Origin: Niveispirillum sp943371025
GTDB taxonomy: Bacteria > Pseudomonadota > Alphaproteobacteria > Azospirillales > Azospirillaceae
NCBI GenBank assembly: GCA_943371025.1
Contig: CALRTC020000029.1
Location: 18,932-82,931 of the forward strand
Direction of reading: 5' to 3'
Length of the DNA: 64,000 nucleotides
The first letter of the stretch is position 1; each line of letters starts with the position of its first letter. The notes under the pieces were generated by a model. That model was not told the origin of the DNA. It did not search any database and saw only the letters and a program-made list of their open reading frames with translations. The position numbers and the translations under genes were made by a program. Below, piece after piece: positions 8,476-19,100 of the stretch.

Positions 8476-10767
8476 ATGGATTTGGTGGTTACCCTGGACA
8501 TCACGACCCAACTGGTCACCTTTGCGGTGGTCGGGCTGGGGCTTGGCGTCGCCATGATCATCTATTGGTGGCGGCAGCGGGCCGTGCCGGGCCTGGGGCT
8601 GCTGACCATCGGTGTCATCCTGGGGGCCAGCGGCGTGGCGCTGGTGGCGGGGCGCGCGTTCTTCCCGCTCTGGATCTCGGTGATGGCGGGCAATGCCATT
8701 GTCGGCTCCTCGCATGTCGCCCTGCTGGGGGGGCTGCGGCTGTTCTATGGAAGGCCGGCGCGCACGGGCCTGGTGGCGGGATCGCTGGCGCTGGTGACCG
8801 CCGTCCTGACCTATGACGTGTTCACGCGCGACGACATCATCCTGCGGTCGGTCATCACCACCATCTGGCTGGTCTGCATGAAGCTGCTTGTCGCCTATGA
8901 ATGCTGGCGCTATGGCCGCACCGCGACGCCCCGCCTGTGGGTGGTGATGGTGGTGATCTTCGGCAGCATGGCCGTGGTGATGACCTACCGCATCATCGAT
9001 ATCCTGATGCATCCCCAAGCCGGGGGACTGTTCGCGGCCAATCCGGCCGCGTCGCTGAATTTCCTGCTGGCCACGCTGGGGCTGGTGGTGGGCTCCATCG
9101 CCATCATGGTCATCAGCAACGAACGATTGCAGCACCGGCTGGAACAGGAAGCGGCCGAGAATGCCCGCGTGGCGCAGGAGCGCGACCGTGCCGCCCAGAC
9201 GGCTGACGCGGCCAACCGCGCCAAATCGGTGTTCCTGGCAGCCGTCAGCCACGAGATCCGCACCCCCGTCAATGCCGTGCTGGGCGGGCTGGAAATCCTG
9301 GAAAGTCAGCCCGTGGCCGGCGGGGCCGCGCAGCGCAAGGTGCTGGAGGTGATGGAAAAGGCGGGCCAGTCGATGCTGGCGCTGCTGGACGATCTGCTGG
9401 ACATCACCCGGATCGAGGCGGGGCACCTGTCGCTGGTGCCGCAGCCGGTGGACCTGCACCAGCGCCTGCACGACGCCATCGACCTGATGGCGGGCCGCGC
9501 CTCGGCCAGCGGCCTGTCGCTGGATCTGGTGATTGCCCCCGATGTGCCCCGCCATGTCAGCGTCGATCCAGCGCGCCTGCGTCAGATCCTGCTGAACCTG
9601 ATCGGCAACGGCATCAAGTTCACCGAGCGGGGCGGCCTGCGGGTGGAGGTGACGCGCCGGCCCCCGCCCGCGACGCGCCCCGGCGGCGCCCCACCCGCCG
9701 CGGTGGCGCTGCGCATCACCATCGCGGATACCGGCATCGGCATCGACCCGGACAAGCTGCCCCGCATCTTCGACGCCTTCTATCAGGCCGAAGCCGGAAA
9801 CAGCCGCCGCTTTGGCGGGGTCGGGCTGGGCCTGGCCATCTGCAAGCGGCTGATCGACATGATGGGCGGTGCCATCCAGGTGGACAGCGCGCCCGGCCAT
9901 GGCACGGTCTTCACCCTGGACCTGCCGATGCCCCTGGCCGCAGCACCCGTGCAACCCACCGGCGCCCGCCTGCTGCCCTACTGGACCAGCCGCCCGCAGA
10001 TCCTGCTGGTCGAGGATGACCAGGTGAACCAGTTTGTGGCGAGCCAGCTGCTGACCCGCCAGGGCATTCATGTCACGACCGCGGAAGATGGGGAAACGGC
10101 GCTGCGCCTGCTGGAGAGCCTGCCGGTCCGGCTGGTGCTGATGGATATCGGCATGCCGGGGCTGGACGGGTTCGAGACGACGGCGCGGCTGCGCGCGTCG
10201 GGCGGGCCCATGGCCGATGTGCCGGTCGTGGCCCTGACGGCCAATGTCCTGCCGGAAACCGTGGCCCGCAGCCGCGCGGTGGGCATGCAGGGATTCCTGT
10301 CCAAGCCCATCAAGCTGGAAGAGATGCTGGCGATGCTGGCCCGGCACATCCCGCCGGACGGTGTCGGTGCGGTTGCGGTGGGAGGGGCGGCGGAGGTGGC
10401 GGCGGCGCCGGCCGCGCGCCCGGCCGATACGGGCCCCCTGGCCGGTTTGCGCAGCAAGCTGGGCGGACCCGCCATCGACACATTGCTGACGCTTGCCGCA
10501 CAGAATGTTGCTGAGGCGCGCCAGCATCTGCGACCCGTCGACAGTGACGGTCCGCAGCCGGATGTGGGGGCGATCCGGCGGCTGGCGCTGCGCCTTGCCG
10601 ACGGGCTGGATGCCGTGGGTTTTCCCGCAGATGCGCAGGCTTTGCGCGATTGTCTGGCCCTTTTGCGGGCGGGTCAGCCCATGAATACGGCCCTGGCCGC
10701 CATGGATGCCATCCTGGCCGATGCCCAGGCCCGACTGCCCCGGCCACGGGCCACTGCGGCGGAATGA
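8476..10767 (+). CDS. Membrane hybrid histidine kinase with receiver and degenerate HPt-like tail
   Basis: 763 residues from the ATG at 8476 (an in-frame GTG at 8461 adds five). Residues ~10-210 contain about seven hydrophobic segments (an MHYT/7TM-like sensor). A coiled linker leads to HisKA with phospho-acceptor H259 (AAVSHEIRTPVN). HATPase_c has an N box (LLNLIGNGIKF), DTGIGIDPDKLP and GLGLAICKRL. A receiver domain follows (LLVEDDQVNQF; phospho-Asp in LVLMDIGMPGLDG; lysine in GFLSKPIK). The last ~110 residues look like a histidine phosphotransfer bundle, but the expected AHxLKG is ALRLADG, so the phospho-histidine is absent. No partner regulator is adjacent. Confidence 0.88.
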   Translation: MDLVVTLDITTQLVTFAVVGLGLGVAMIIYWWRQRAVPGLGLLTIGVILGASGVALVAGRAFFPLWISVMAGNAIVGSSHVALLGGLRLFYGRPARTGLVAGSLALVTAVLTYDVFTRDDIILRSVITTIWLVCMKLLVAYECWRYGRTATPRLWVVMVVIFGSMAVVMTYRIIDILMHPQAGGLFAANPAASLNFLLATLGLVVGSIAIMVISNERLQHRLEQEAAENARVAQERDRAAQTADAANRAKSVFLAAVSHEIRTPVNAVLGGLEILESQPVAGGAAQRKVLEVMEKAGQSMLALLDDLLDITRIEAGHLSLVPQPVDLHQRLHDAIDLMAGRASASGLSLDLVIAPDVPRHVSVDPARLRQILLNLIGNGIKFTERGGLRVEVTRRPPPATRPGGAPPAAVALRITIADTGIGIDPDKLPRIFDAFYQAEAGNSRRFGGVGLGLAICKRLIDMMGGAIQVDSAPGHGTVFTLDLPMPLAAAPVQPTGARLLPYWTSRPQILLVEDDQVNQFVASQLLTRQGIHVTTAEDGETALRLLESLPVRLVLMDIGMPGLDGFETTARLRASGGPMADVPVVALTANVLPETVARSRAVGMQGFLSKPIKLEEMLAMLARHIPPDGVGAVAVGGAAEVAAAPAARPADTGPLAGLRSKLGGPAIDTLLTLAAQNVAEARQHLRPVDSDGPQPDVGAIRRLALRLADGLDAVGFPADAQALRDCLALLRAGQPMNTALAAMDAILADAQARLPRPRATAAE

Positions 10768-10834
10768 CCCGCCCCGCAGCGGCGGCGGTTTCCAATGTTT
10801 CACTATTCGACAGCCATTTTGGTCGCACGATAAA

Positions 10835-10883
10835 TTGATCCAAGTCAGAGAAGCATCCGCGTCGAAGGCCTATAAACGGTCCT
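10835..10883 (+). promoter_or_regulatory. Candidate FNR/FixK-type class II promoter of the ompW-like gene
   Basis: TTGAT-CCAA-GTCAG at 10835-10848 matches the FNR/FixK consensus TTGAT-N4-ATCAA perfectly in the left half and 3/5 in the right half. Counting 41.5 bp from its centre predicts a start site near 10883. A TATAAA hexamer sits at 10871-10876, exactly the -10 position of a class II FNR promoter. ompW genes in other proteobacteria are known FNR targets, which makes this reading plausible. Confidence 0.5.
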
Positions 10884-10960
10884 CGAAGACGACGCATGAA
10901 GCTGCGCCAAAATATGCCGAAGGAAACATTCCGCCGGCAGACAATATAGGAGCCTATTCC

Positions 10961-11620
10961 ATGAAGAAGTTCGCTGTTCCGGCGGTTGCCGCCGCGCTGA
11001 CTGTCGCCGCCGTTGCCGCCATGCCCGCCCAGGCCGAGAAGGCCGCCGGGGATCTGCTCGTGCGTGGCCGTGTGATCTATGTCACCCCCGACGAGAGCAG
11101 CAGCCTGAAGCTGGGTAGCACCGCCATTGCCGGCAAGGCCTCGGTTGACGACTCCGTCGTGCCGGAGCTGGATTTCAGCTACTTCTTCACCGATAACCTG
11201 GCCGCCGAACTGATCCTGGGCACGACCCACCACAATGCCATCGCCGCCAAGGGCTCGCCGCTGGGCGCCTCGGTCGATCTGGGTGATGTGTGGCTGCTGC
11301 CGCCGACCCTGACCCTGCAGTACCATTTCAACCCGAAGGGCAAGATCAGCCCCTATGTCGGCGCCGGCATCAACTACACCATTTTCTACGGTGAGGATCC
11401 GGGCGCTGCCAAGAGCATCAGCTATGACAACAATTTCGGCGTGGCGGCCCAGGCCGGCGTCGATGTCGAGCTGAACAACAAGTGGTCGCTGAACCTGGAC
11501 GTCAAGAAGCTGTGGCTGAAGACGGACGTGACGGTCGATGCCGGTCTGGCTTCCAAGATCTATGCCGATACCAAGCTGAACCCCTGGATCATCGGTGTCG
11601 GCGTCGGTTACCGCTTCTGA
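10961..11620 (+). CDS. ompW: OmpW-family outer-membrane beta-barrel protein
   Basis: 219 residues with a classic signal peptide (MKKFAVPAVAAALTVAAVAAMPAQA, cleavage after AQA) and alternating amphipathic strands. Family hallmarks are visible: GRVIYVTPDE near the mature N-terminus, LTLQYHFNPKGKISPYVGAGINY in the middle, SLNLDVKKLWLKTDV, and the barrel-closing C-terminal aromatic VGVGYRF. OmpW proteins form small 8-stranded barrels with a hydrophobic channel. I start at the ATG at 10961, preceded by AGGAG some 12 nt upstream. The FNR-like promoter upstream suggests oxygen-responsive expression. It is monocistronic. Confidence 0.9.
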   Translation: MKKFAVPAVAAALTVAAVAAMPAQAEKAAGDLLVRGRVIYVTPDESSSLKLGSTAIAGKASVDDSVVPELDFSYFFTDNLAAELILGTTHHNAIAAKGSPLGASVDLGDVWLLPPTLTLQYHFNPKGKISPYVGAGINYTIFYGEDPGAAKSISYDNNFGVAAQAGVDVELNNKWSLNLDVKKLWLKTDVTVDAGLASKIYADTKLNPWIIGVGVGYRF

Positions 11621-11656
11621 TTTGATGGTCTTCTGAACGGGACCGTCCCAGAGACT

Positions 11657-11745
11657 GGGGGCGGCCATGTTGGGAAGGGGCTTGGCCTCGGCGGCATCCG
11701 GGGGTACATAAGCCGCTTCGCAACGTGGCCGCCCCCGGGCCTTTT
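11657..11745 (+). ncRNA. Long hairpin with T-tract between ompW and prfB (terminator or structured leader RNA)
   Basis: A 16-bp stem (GGGGGCGGCCATGTTG with CAACGTGGCCGCCCCC, one G-T wobble; 11657-11672 with 11721-11736) encloses 48 nt that can form an inner GCGGC/GCCGC helix. It is followed by GGGCC and TTTTT. It begins 37 nt after the ompW stop and ends 40 nt before prfB. It could be the ompW terminator, a prfB leader or a small stable RNA. It does not carry the SRP RNA or tRNA signature motifs. Confidence 0.45.
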
Positions 11746-11784
11746 TGGGGGTCGGCCTTGTCATTCAAGATCTGGAGCACGCCC

Positions 11785-12907
<1,123 letters not shown>

Positions 12908-12937
12908 TGGCGATCATCACCGGCAGTTGATTGCGGA

Positions 12938-12972
12938 GGCCCGGCAACAATCTGTTGCCGGGCCTTTGTTTT
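12938..12972 (+). terminator. Intrinsic terminator of prfB
   Basis: A perfect 12-bp stem (GGCCCGGCAACA with TGTTGCCGGGCC) and a 3-nt loop are followed by TTTGTTTTT, 30 bp after the prfB stop. Confidence 0.92.
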
Positions 12973-13090
12973 TCCAGCAAAAATGGCCGTCACCATCCGC
13001 TGTGTCCGGGGCGGACCCATCATTCCCCGGTCCGCGAGAATAAGACGTCCCGCGTCCGCGCCGCAGGGACAATAGGGGGAAACCGTCAAG

Positions 13091-14716
13091 ATGGTGTCGG
13101 ACAATATGGGACTGGAGCCGGGCCTGGACGGAATGGCCGGTGAGAACCGGCTGTTTGCAGCCTATTTCAACAGCACCTCGCAGGTCCTGATCGTCCTGGA
13201 TGGCGCCGGCACGGTGCTGGCCGCAAACCGGGCTGCCCTGCGCGTCGGTGATCTGGGACCGGCCGCGGTGACCGGCATGCCCTTGTGGGAGACGCCCTGG
13301 TGGCGGGGTGCGCCAGAGGCCCGCGACCGGCTGCATTCTGCGGTGCAGGCGGCCTGCCAGGGGGCCACCGTCCGTTTCGATGTGGCGACGGGCCCCGAAA
13401 CGGGCGCTCCCCTGGTATTTGACCTGTCGGTCACGCCCATCGTGCGCGACGGTGCCGGTACGGTCCGCCTGATGGTGGAAGGGCGCGACGTGACGGAGGC
13501 GCGTGACATTGAACAGGCGCTGCGCACCAACGAACAGCGCCTGCGCGACATAGTCGAAGGATCGGTACAGGGGATTGTCGTCCATCAGGACAACCGCATC
13601 CTGTTCTGCAACCCCGCCTATGCCCAGATATTAGGCTATCCGTCGGTGCTGGACGTGCTGGGCACCGATCTGACCAGGATCATCCCCGAGGAAGGACGCG
13701 AGCAGGCCGAGCGAGCCTGGAAGATCCTGCTGTCCGGCGGCAAGCTGCCCATCATCCGCGGCGCCCCCAACCTGAAGCAGGATGGCAGCCTGATCCAGGT
13801 CGATGTGCTGGCCCGCCGCATCGTCTGGGATGGGCATTATGCCATCCAGGCCACCGTGGTGGACGTCACGGCCCAGACGACGGCCGCCGCCGCAGAGGCG
13901 GCGCGGCTGGCCGCGGAAGCCGCCTCGCAGACCAAATCCGCCTTCATCGCCACGATGAGCCATGAATTGCGGACGCCGCTGAACGCCATCCTGGGTTTTG
14001 CCGGCATGATCGCCAGCGGGGAACGCGGGCGGGCCGCCGATCAGCGCCATGCCGAGTTTGCCGGCGACATCATCGTGGCGGCCCGGCACCTGCTGTCCGT
14101 CATCAACGACATGCTGCATCTATCCAAGATCGAGGCCGGTCGCCTGATTCTGGAGCCGTGCTGGATCCCCGTTGAAGGGGAATTGCGGCAGGTCCAGCGC
14201 ATCGCCCTGGGGCTGGTCCAGGACAAGACGCTGGATATCGGTGTCAGCCTGCCGGAAGGCGCGCCAGTGCTGCTGCGCGCCGATGAGCGGGCATTGCGTC
14301 AATTGCTGCTGAACATCATCGGCAATGCCGTGAAGTTCACGCCCGACGGTGGGCGCATCCGTCTGGCCGCGGATATGGACCCTGCCGATGGCACATTGAC
14401 CCTGTCGGTGACAGATACCGGCGTCGGCATCCCCGCCGATGATCTGGAACGGATCTGGCGCCCGTTCGAACAGGTCGGGCGGGTGCAGGACCATCAGAAC
14501 GGCACCGGCCTGGGCCTGTCCATCGCGCGGGCGCTGGCGGAACTGCATGGGGCCGCGGTGTCGGTCGACAGCGTGCTGGGACAGGGGACGACCTTCCGCT
14601 TCCGCTTCCCCGCCGATCATGTGGCCCGCGGCGCCATATCGCGTCACGAGACCGGCAATGATGCCGAAAGAAGCTCAGCCCACACTGTCACGGGCCACAC
14701 CGTCACGGGACCCTGA
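13091..14716 (+). CDS. Soluble PAS-PAS sensor histidine kinase
   Basis: 541 residues with no membrane segment, so probably cytoplasmic. Two PAS-like domains occupy residues ~22-138 (QVLIVLDGAGTVLAANRAAL) and ~147-262 (GIVVHQDNRILFCNPAYAQILGY). An alanine-rich coiled linker leads to HisKA with H291 in ATMSHELRTPLNAILGF. The HATPase_c domain has an N box (LLLNIIGNAVKF), G1 box DTGVGIPADD and G2 box GTGLGLSIARAL. It therefore autophosphorylates, presumably for a diffusible or redox signal. No response regulator lies next to it. The start at 13091 follows AGGGGGAAA. The C-terminal tail after ~510 is low-complexity. Confidence 0.9.
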   Translation: MVSDNMGLEPGLDGMAGENRLFAAYFNSTSQVLIVLDGAGTVLAANRAALRVGDLGPAAVTGMPLWETPWWRGAPEARDRLHSAVQAACQGATVRFDVATGPETGAPLVFDLSVTPIVRDGAGTVRLMVEGRDVTEARDIEQALRTNEQRLRDIVEGSVQGIVVHQDNRILFCNPAYAQILGYPSVLDVLGTDLTRIIPEEGREQAERAWKILLSGGKLPIIRGAPNLKQDGSLIQVDVLARRIVWDGHYAIQATVVDVTAQTTAAAAEAARLAAEAASQTKSAFIATMSHELRTPLNAILGFAGMIASGERGRAADQRHAEFAGDIIVAARHLLSVINDMLHLSKIEAGRLILEPCWIPVEGELRQVQRIALGLVQDKTLDIGVSLPEGAPVLLRADERALRQLLLNIIGNAVKFTPDGGRIRLAADMDPADGTLTLSVTDTGVGIPADDLERIWRPFEQVGRVQDHQNGTGLGLSIARALAELHGAAVSVDSVLGQGTTFRFRFPADHVARGAISRHETGNDAERSSAHTVTGHTVTGP

Positions 14717-15634
14717 CCGTCCCGGCGGATGATTGACCATCTCCGCCGCGATCTGACGCCGGGTGGCGCCGTCGGCGCAGTCAAGCCAGGCCAGGAACGC
14801 CACACGCTGCGACAGCTCCGCCGCATGGCGCCACGCATCATGCATGCCGCGAGAGGACGGTGCCACCCGGGGCGCTGATGGCGGGGGCCGGCAGCTCACC
14901 GAACCACCGCTGTGTCGCGGTCAGTCCCGCACGCACCCCAGGGGCGAAATCCAGTAACGGAAATATAATTCTTTCCGTGTATCGCTGCTGTCACTGGCCG
15001 TGATGGGAACATGCGGAAATTTCCTCTGGCGGTCCGACGGCCGTGCGGGGGGCGGGGGTGCGTTGGCCAGACAGGGACACGCTCGCATCACCCTTGTTCA
15101 ATCAGAAGGCGAAGAGGACAATTTCAGCAACATTTGCCGAAAATGGTCGCCTTCCACGGAGATAAAACCAGCGCTGTCGACTTTGACAAGCGGACGACTT
15201 TTCAGTCACCATCAATAGCTTCCCACTGGATGGAGACATAGGCCGAACGCCGTTCGTACAGCTTCAAAAGAACCAGACTGGAAGACAATAACAGCCGCTC
15301 CCGGTGCTGAGACGGCTGCTGTCGTGTCATGTTCCGATCTTTTCTGACGCCGAATTTATCGGGTTCCGCGTCTGGATTGATTGGAATTGGCGTGACTTTC
15401 CGTTGCCGCTCTGGCCCTGGCCTCCATGCCGAAAGGATTCTATCGCTCGAAAATGACTTTACGCATCGAAAAACGGGAATTCAACGATAATCCGTCGCGA
15501 GTTCGCACATATTCCGTTACGCGGAACCGCGAAAACTCGGAACCGGGATATGCATACGGTTGTATGCTTCTCTGTTCCGACAAGCTGCAGGGCCAGTCCC
15601 TGCGGGGGATTGTTCCAGGCCAGGGGGATGCGAC
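14717..15634. other. 918-bp stretch without a convincing gene; GC falls in its right half
   Basis: From about 15080 to 15600 the GC content drops to roughly half, well below the neighbouring genes. No ORF has convincing codon structure. On the minus strand 14675-14899 encodes a short peptide with an HTH-like segment (FLAWLDCADGATRRQIAAEM) overlapping the end of the PAS kinase gene; it may be a decayed regulator remnant. The right end holds palindromes and is presumably the control region of the repressor gene at 15635. Confidence 0.5.
15552..15567. promoter_or_regulatory. Palindrome upstream of CI-like repressor gene
   Basis: GCATAC-GGTT-GTATGC is a perfect 6-bp inverted repeat 68 bp before the repressor start. 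A nearby TTCCG-TTACG-CGGAA repeat at about 15512-15526 may belong to the same control region. Candidate autoregulatory operator. Confidence 0.35.
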
Positions 15635-16126
15635 GTGAGCAACAGCATCGCAATGCGACTGCGGGAGCTGCGGCGGAGAATCGGCTTCGTCCGGCGTGCC
15701 GACATGGCCACCCATCTGGGCCTGCCCAACTCAACCTACAGCGCCTATGAAGGGGAGGCGGGCCCGCCGAAGGTGGAATGGCTGGTCGAACTGGCCCGCC
15801 GCGGCGTCAACCTGAACTGGCTGCTGACCGGCGACGGGGAAATGCTGCTGCCGCCGCATGCGGTGTCGCCGCCCCCGGCTGATGCGCCCGTGCTGGCGAC
15901 GGCCACCACCGCCCCGAGGACACCGCCGGAGTCGGAGGTCGACGCCTATCTGCTGGCCGCCATGATCCGCCGGGTGGAGCGCGAAGAGCGGGAGCGCGGC
16001 CGCAGCCTGACCGCGCTGGAGAAGGGGGAGATGATCGCCCGGCTCTATGCCGCCTCGGCCCGCCTGACGGAAGCCGAACTGGCCACCCACCCGCTGGGCC
16101 GCGCCGCGGAGGCGCCGGAGCGATAG
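15635..16126 (+). CDS. CI-repressor-like HTH transcriptional regulator
   Basis: 163 residues from the GTG at 15635, which has GGGGGA about 7 nt upstream. The N-terminus is a phage CI-type helix-turn-helix (MRLRELRRRIGFVRRADMA, then LGLPNSTYSAYEGEAGPPKV) with the typical tail LARRGVNLNWLLTGDGEM. A Pro/Thr/Ala linker leads to a charged helical tail (MIRRVEREERERGRSLTALEK). No LexA/CI peptidase domain is present, so it is not a self-cleaving repressor. It converges on the ATPase pair (30 bp between stops) and is the likely regulator of this accessory block, though that link is only positional. Confidence 0.75.
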   Translation: MSNSIAMRLRELRRRIGFVRRADMATHLGLPNSTYSAYEGEAGPPKVEWLVELARRGVNLNWLLTGDGEMLLPPHAVSPPPADAPVLATATTAPRTPPESEVDAYLLAAMIRRVEREERERGRSLTALEKGEMIARLYAASARLTEAELATHPLGRAAEAPER

Positions 16127-16156
16127 GGGGGAGGAGGGGGCGGCGCCTGCCGCCCC

Positions 16157-19100
16157 TCAGCCCTTCTTCTTTCGTCCTGTTCGCCGCTTGGGCGTGGAAG
16201 GGGGCGTTTCGGCCGGTTCCGGCATCCAGACGCGGCGGATGGCCAGGGCGATATCCGGGTCCACCCGCTGCAACGCGGCCGGATCACGGCCCGCGGCATG
16301 GAACAGGGCCGCAGCCTCCATCAAGGCGGCACGCGTGGCATAGCGCGGCGACAGTTCATCGCGCAGCAACCCCGCCAGATCTTTCAGCAGACCGGCATCG
16401 GTCAGTTTCGCCGCCAGTTCATCCAGCAGGCCATTGAGGAAGGGGGTGAAATCCACCTCCGCGTCCCCCCCGCTGGCCAGGGCCCGTACACACTCTGCGA
16501 TGGCGGCATAGGCCGTGGCCCGGCCCTGTTCCTCGGAGAGGGTGATAGCCGCGGTGGCGGTGAGTTCATCTACATGCGCATATTCCGCGTCATCGAAGTG
16601 CGGCCAAGCCCTGCGCAGCAGGGGCAGGTCATCGGCCCAGCGGTTACGCCGCAGCAAGGCGGGTGCCAAATGCCAGAGGTTTCGGGGTGCGCGTCTTGCA
16701 TTGTCACCGGTGGAAAGCTGCGTCAGCAGAGGTAGCCACTGCTCCGCCGCCCACCGAACATCATCATCCCGGTTAAGGGCGGCGGCGCTTCTGGTCACCC
16801 AAAAGAGGGCATGTTCGACGACGAAGTGGTTTCCTTGCGGTGCTGCCAGCGCGAAAGCTTCCCGGGCGCGTTTGATGGCTGCTTCATGCTGGCCGGATAA
16901 GCTGAAGCCGACGGCCATGATCCGCAGGCATTCCGCCTGCTCATAATCGTCGCCAATCTCTGCCGCGATGGATGCGGCGTCCTCTGCGGTTGCAGTTGCG
17001 TCCCCAAGCAGACCCAATTGAAGGAGGCTCCAGGCGGCATAGTGCAAGGCCCTAGCCTGCGCATCGGGTTGGTCGGTTTGATGCGCAAGCGCTGCCGCCT
17101 CACGGGCGGTCGCAACCGCCTCCGCGTGGCGGCCAAGCTGCCCAAGGCTCCAGGCAGCATGACGCAAAGCAATAGCCTGCTCGTCGGGCTGGCCTGCTTG
17201 ATACGCGAGGGCTGCCGCCTCGCGGGCTGTCGCAACGGCCTCCTCATGATAGCCAAGCCCCCTGAGGCCCAAGGCGGCAAGGCGCAAAGCAACTGCCTGC
17301 TCGTCGGGCCGGTTGGCTTGATGCGCAAGCGTTGCGGCCTGCCGTGCGGCTGCCACGGCTTCCGTGTACTGCCCGAGTTGCCCGAGGCTGAATGCCGTGT
17401 AGCGCAGCGCGATGGCTTGCGGGACGATCCAGTCCTGCTTGTGATCCGTGTCCAACTCCAGGGCACGGCTAACCACCTCAAAGGCGCGGTGGGCTGCCGT
17501 GATGGCATCAGCGTACTGGTCAATCTGAATGTATGCCCAAGCCAAACAGCGGCTTACCAGTTCCTGGTCCTGCAGGCTTTCGTCCACATCCACAAGTTCC
17601 CAGGCGGCTTTCAGGCTGTTCAGTCTTTCTGGCGCCTGGGACGGGTAGAGTGCTGACATGAGCAGCAGGGCCGTGACCTGTCCGTCATGGTTGTCAGTCT
17701 GCTGGAACTGTTCCTCAATCGCGCGCGTGTCTTGCAAGGCCTTGTTGTCAACGCCCGCCAGATAATGGGCGATGGCCAGCAGCAGTCGGTGCCAGACGGA
17801 TAGAGACTCGGGGACTTCACGCCGGGACAGGCGGGCGCAGATATCGGCAGCGACCGCGCGATCCAGGCCGATCCCGTCCATATCCTGGGCCAGCAGATCC
17901 CGCCATTCGGGCGCCATCCGGCCGATGGCGGTCAGGCAGCGGTCAACCAGTTCGCGTGCCATCCCCTCACGATTCCGGATATCCTGCGGGCGCGGTGCCT
18001 GTTCCTGATTGGCCAGGGACAGCAGGAAGCGGGCCTCCGGTCCCTTGCCGGACAGGGCCAGGCGCATGGCCTGTTCGCGCTTTTCCGGATTGTTGAAATA
18101 GAGCTTCAGGAATTCGGCGATGGCTTCGAACGGGCTGTATTCCTGCCCATGCAGCAGATGGCGCTTGCGGTAATAATGGGCGAAGACGCGGTCTTCGACG
18201 CGGTAGAGCGTTTCCTTGCCATCCGTGGCCCGATCACCGACGACGATGCGGCCGGCCTGCAATTCGCGGAAGGCGCGGGCGATGTCGGATTGTTTGGCGC
18301 CCACCCGGTCGGCCAGGGCCGATTGTGAACAAGGTTCCCCGCCGCGCAGCAGGGCATCCAGCAGGCTTTGCGCCCGCCCGCCCAGCGACTGAATCCGGTC
18401 CTGGTAATAGGGGGTCAGTTCATCGACCAGCTTGTCCAGCAATTCCGCCGTGGTCAGCGCATCATCATTCAGCAGCACATCGCCCAGAATCACCGACAGG
18501 CGCGGGTTGCCGCCGATGAAGGTGGCAATGGCCCGCGCCTTCGCCTCCCGCTCCGGCGTCAGTTCCTGCTGCCGCTCCTGCACCAGTTTGCCCAGATAGG
18601 CGACGCAATCGGCCTCGCTCCAGCCATGCAACTCAACCGCTGTGAATTGCCGGAACAAGGGTGCCGCCGGAAGATTGTCGATGTCACCCGCGGCGGACCC
18701 GGCCAGCAGCATGACCCGGTTGCCGGAATCATTCAGCCAATGGCGCAGCGTCGCCTGTTCCACCCGTTCGGGAAAGGCCTTGGCCAGCAGCATGTCCAGG
18801 TTTTCGACAATGGCCACCAGAAGGCCCTTGCCGGTGCCGAAGGTCGCATCAAGTGCCGCGTCCAGATCGGCCCTTGCCTGTTCCCAAAGGCCGCTGCGTT
18901 CCCATTGCGGCACGACGCTTTGCGGCGGTTCGCGCAGAAAGACGCGCCGGATTTCCCGCAGAAGCAGATCCGGCGCATTGATGTTCATCTGTTCTTCCGG
19001 CAGCAGCGCCACGCCCACGCTTTCCCCCGCCGCCCGCCGACCCGACAATTCCAGTTGGGTCAGGCGCATCAGGAAGCTTTTGCCAAAGCCGCGCGGGGCC

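Noticed and set aside
6763..10803. 1346-codon antisense frame opposite sucB and the hybrid kinase
   Set aside because: It crosses three well-supported features on the other strand including a terminator, and its composition is His/Arg/Gly-rich shadow sequence.
14675..14899. Short minus-strand frame with HTH-like segment overlapping the PAS kinase gene end
   Set aside because: No ribosome site, overlaps a certain gene by 42 bp and lacks a recognisable full domain; kept only as a possible remnant in the intergenic note.
16823..17422. Tandem DNA repeat considered as a CRISPR-like array
   Set aside because: Units are contiguous 120-bp coding repeats in frame within the ATPase gene, without spacers.
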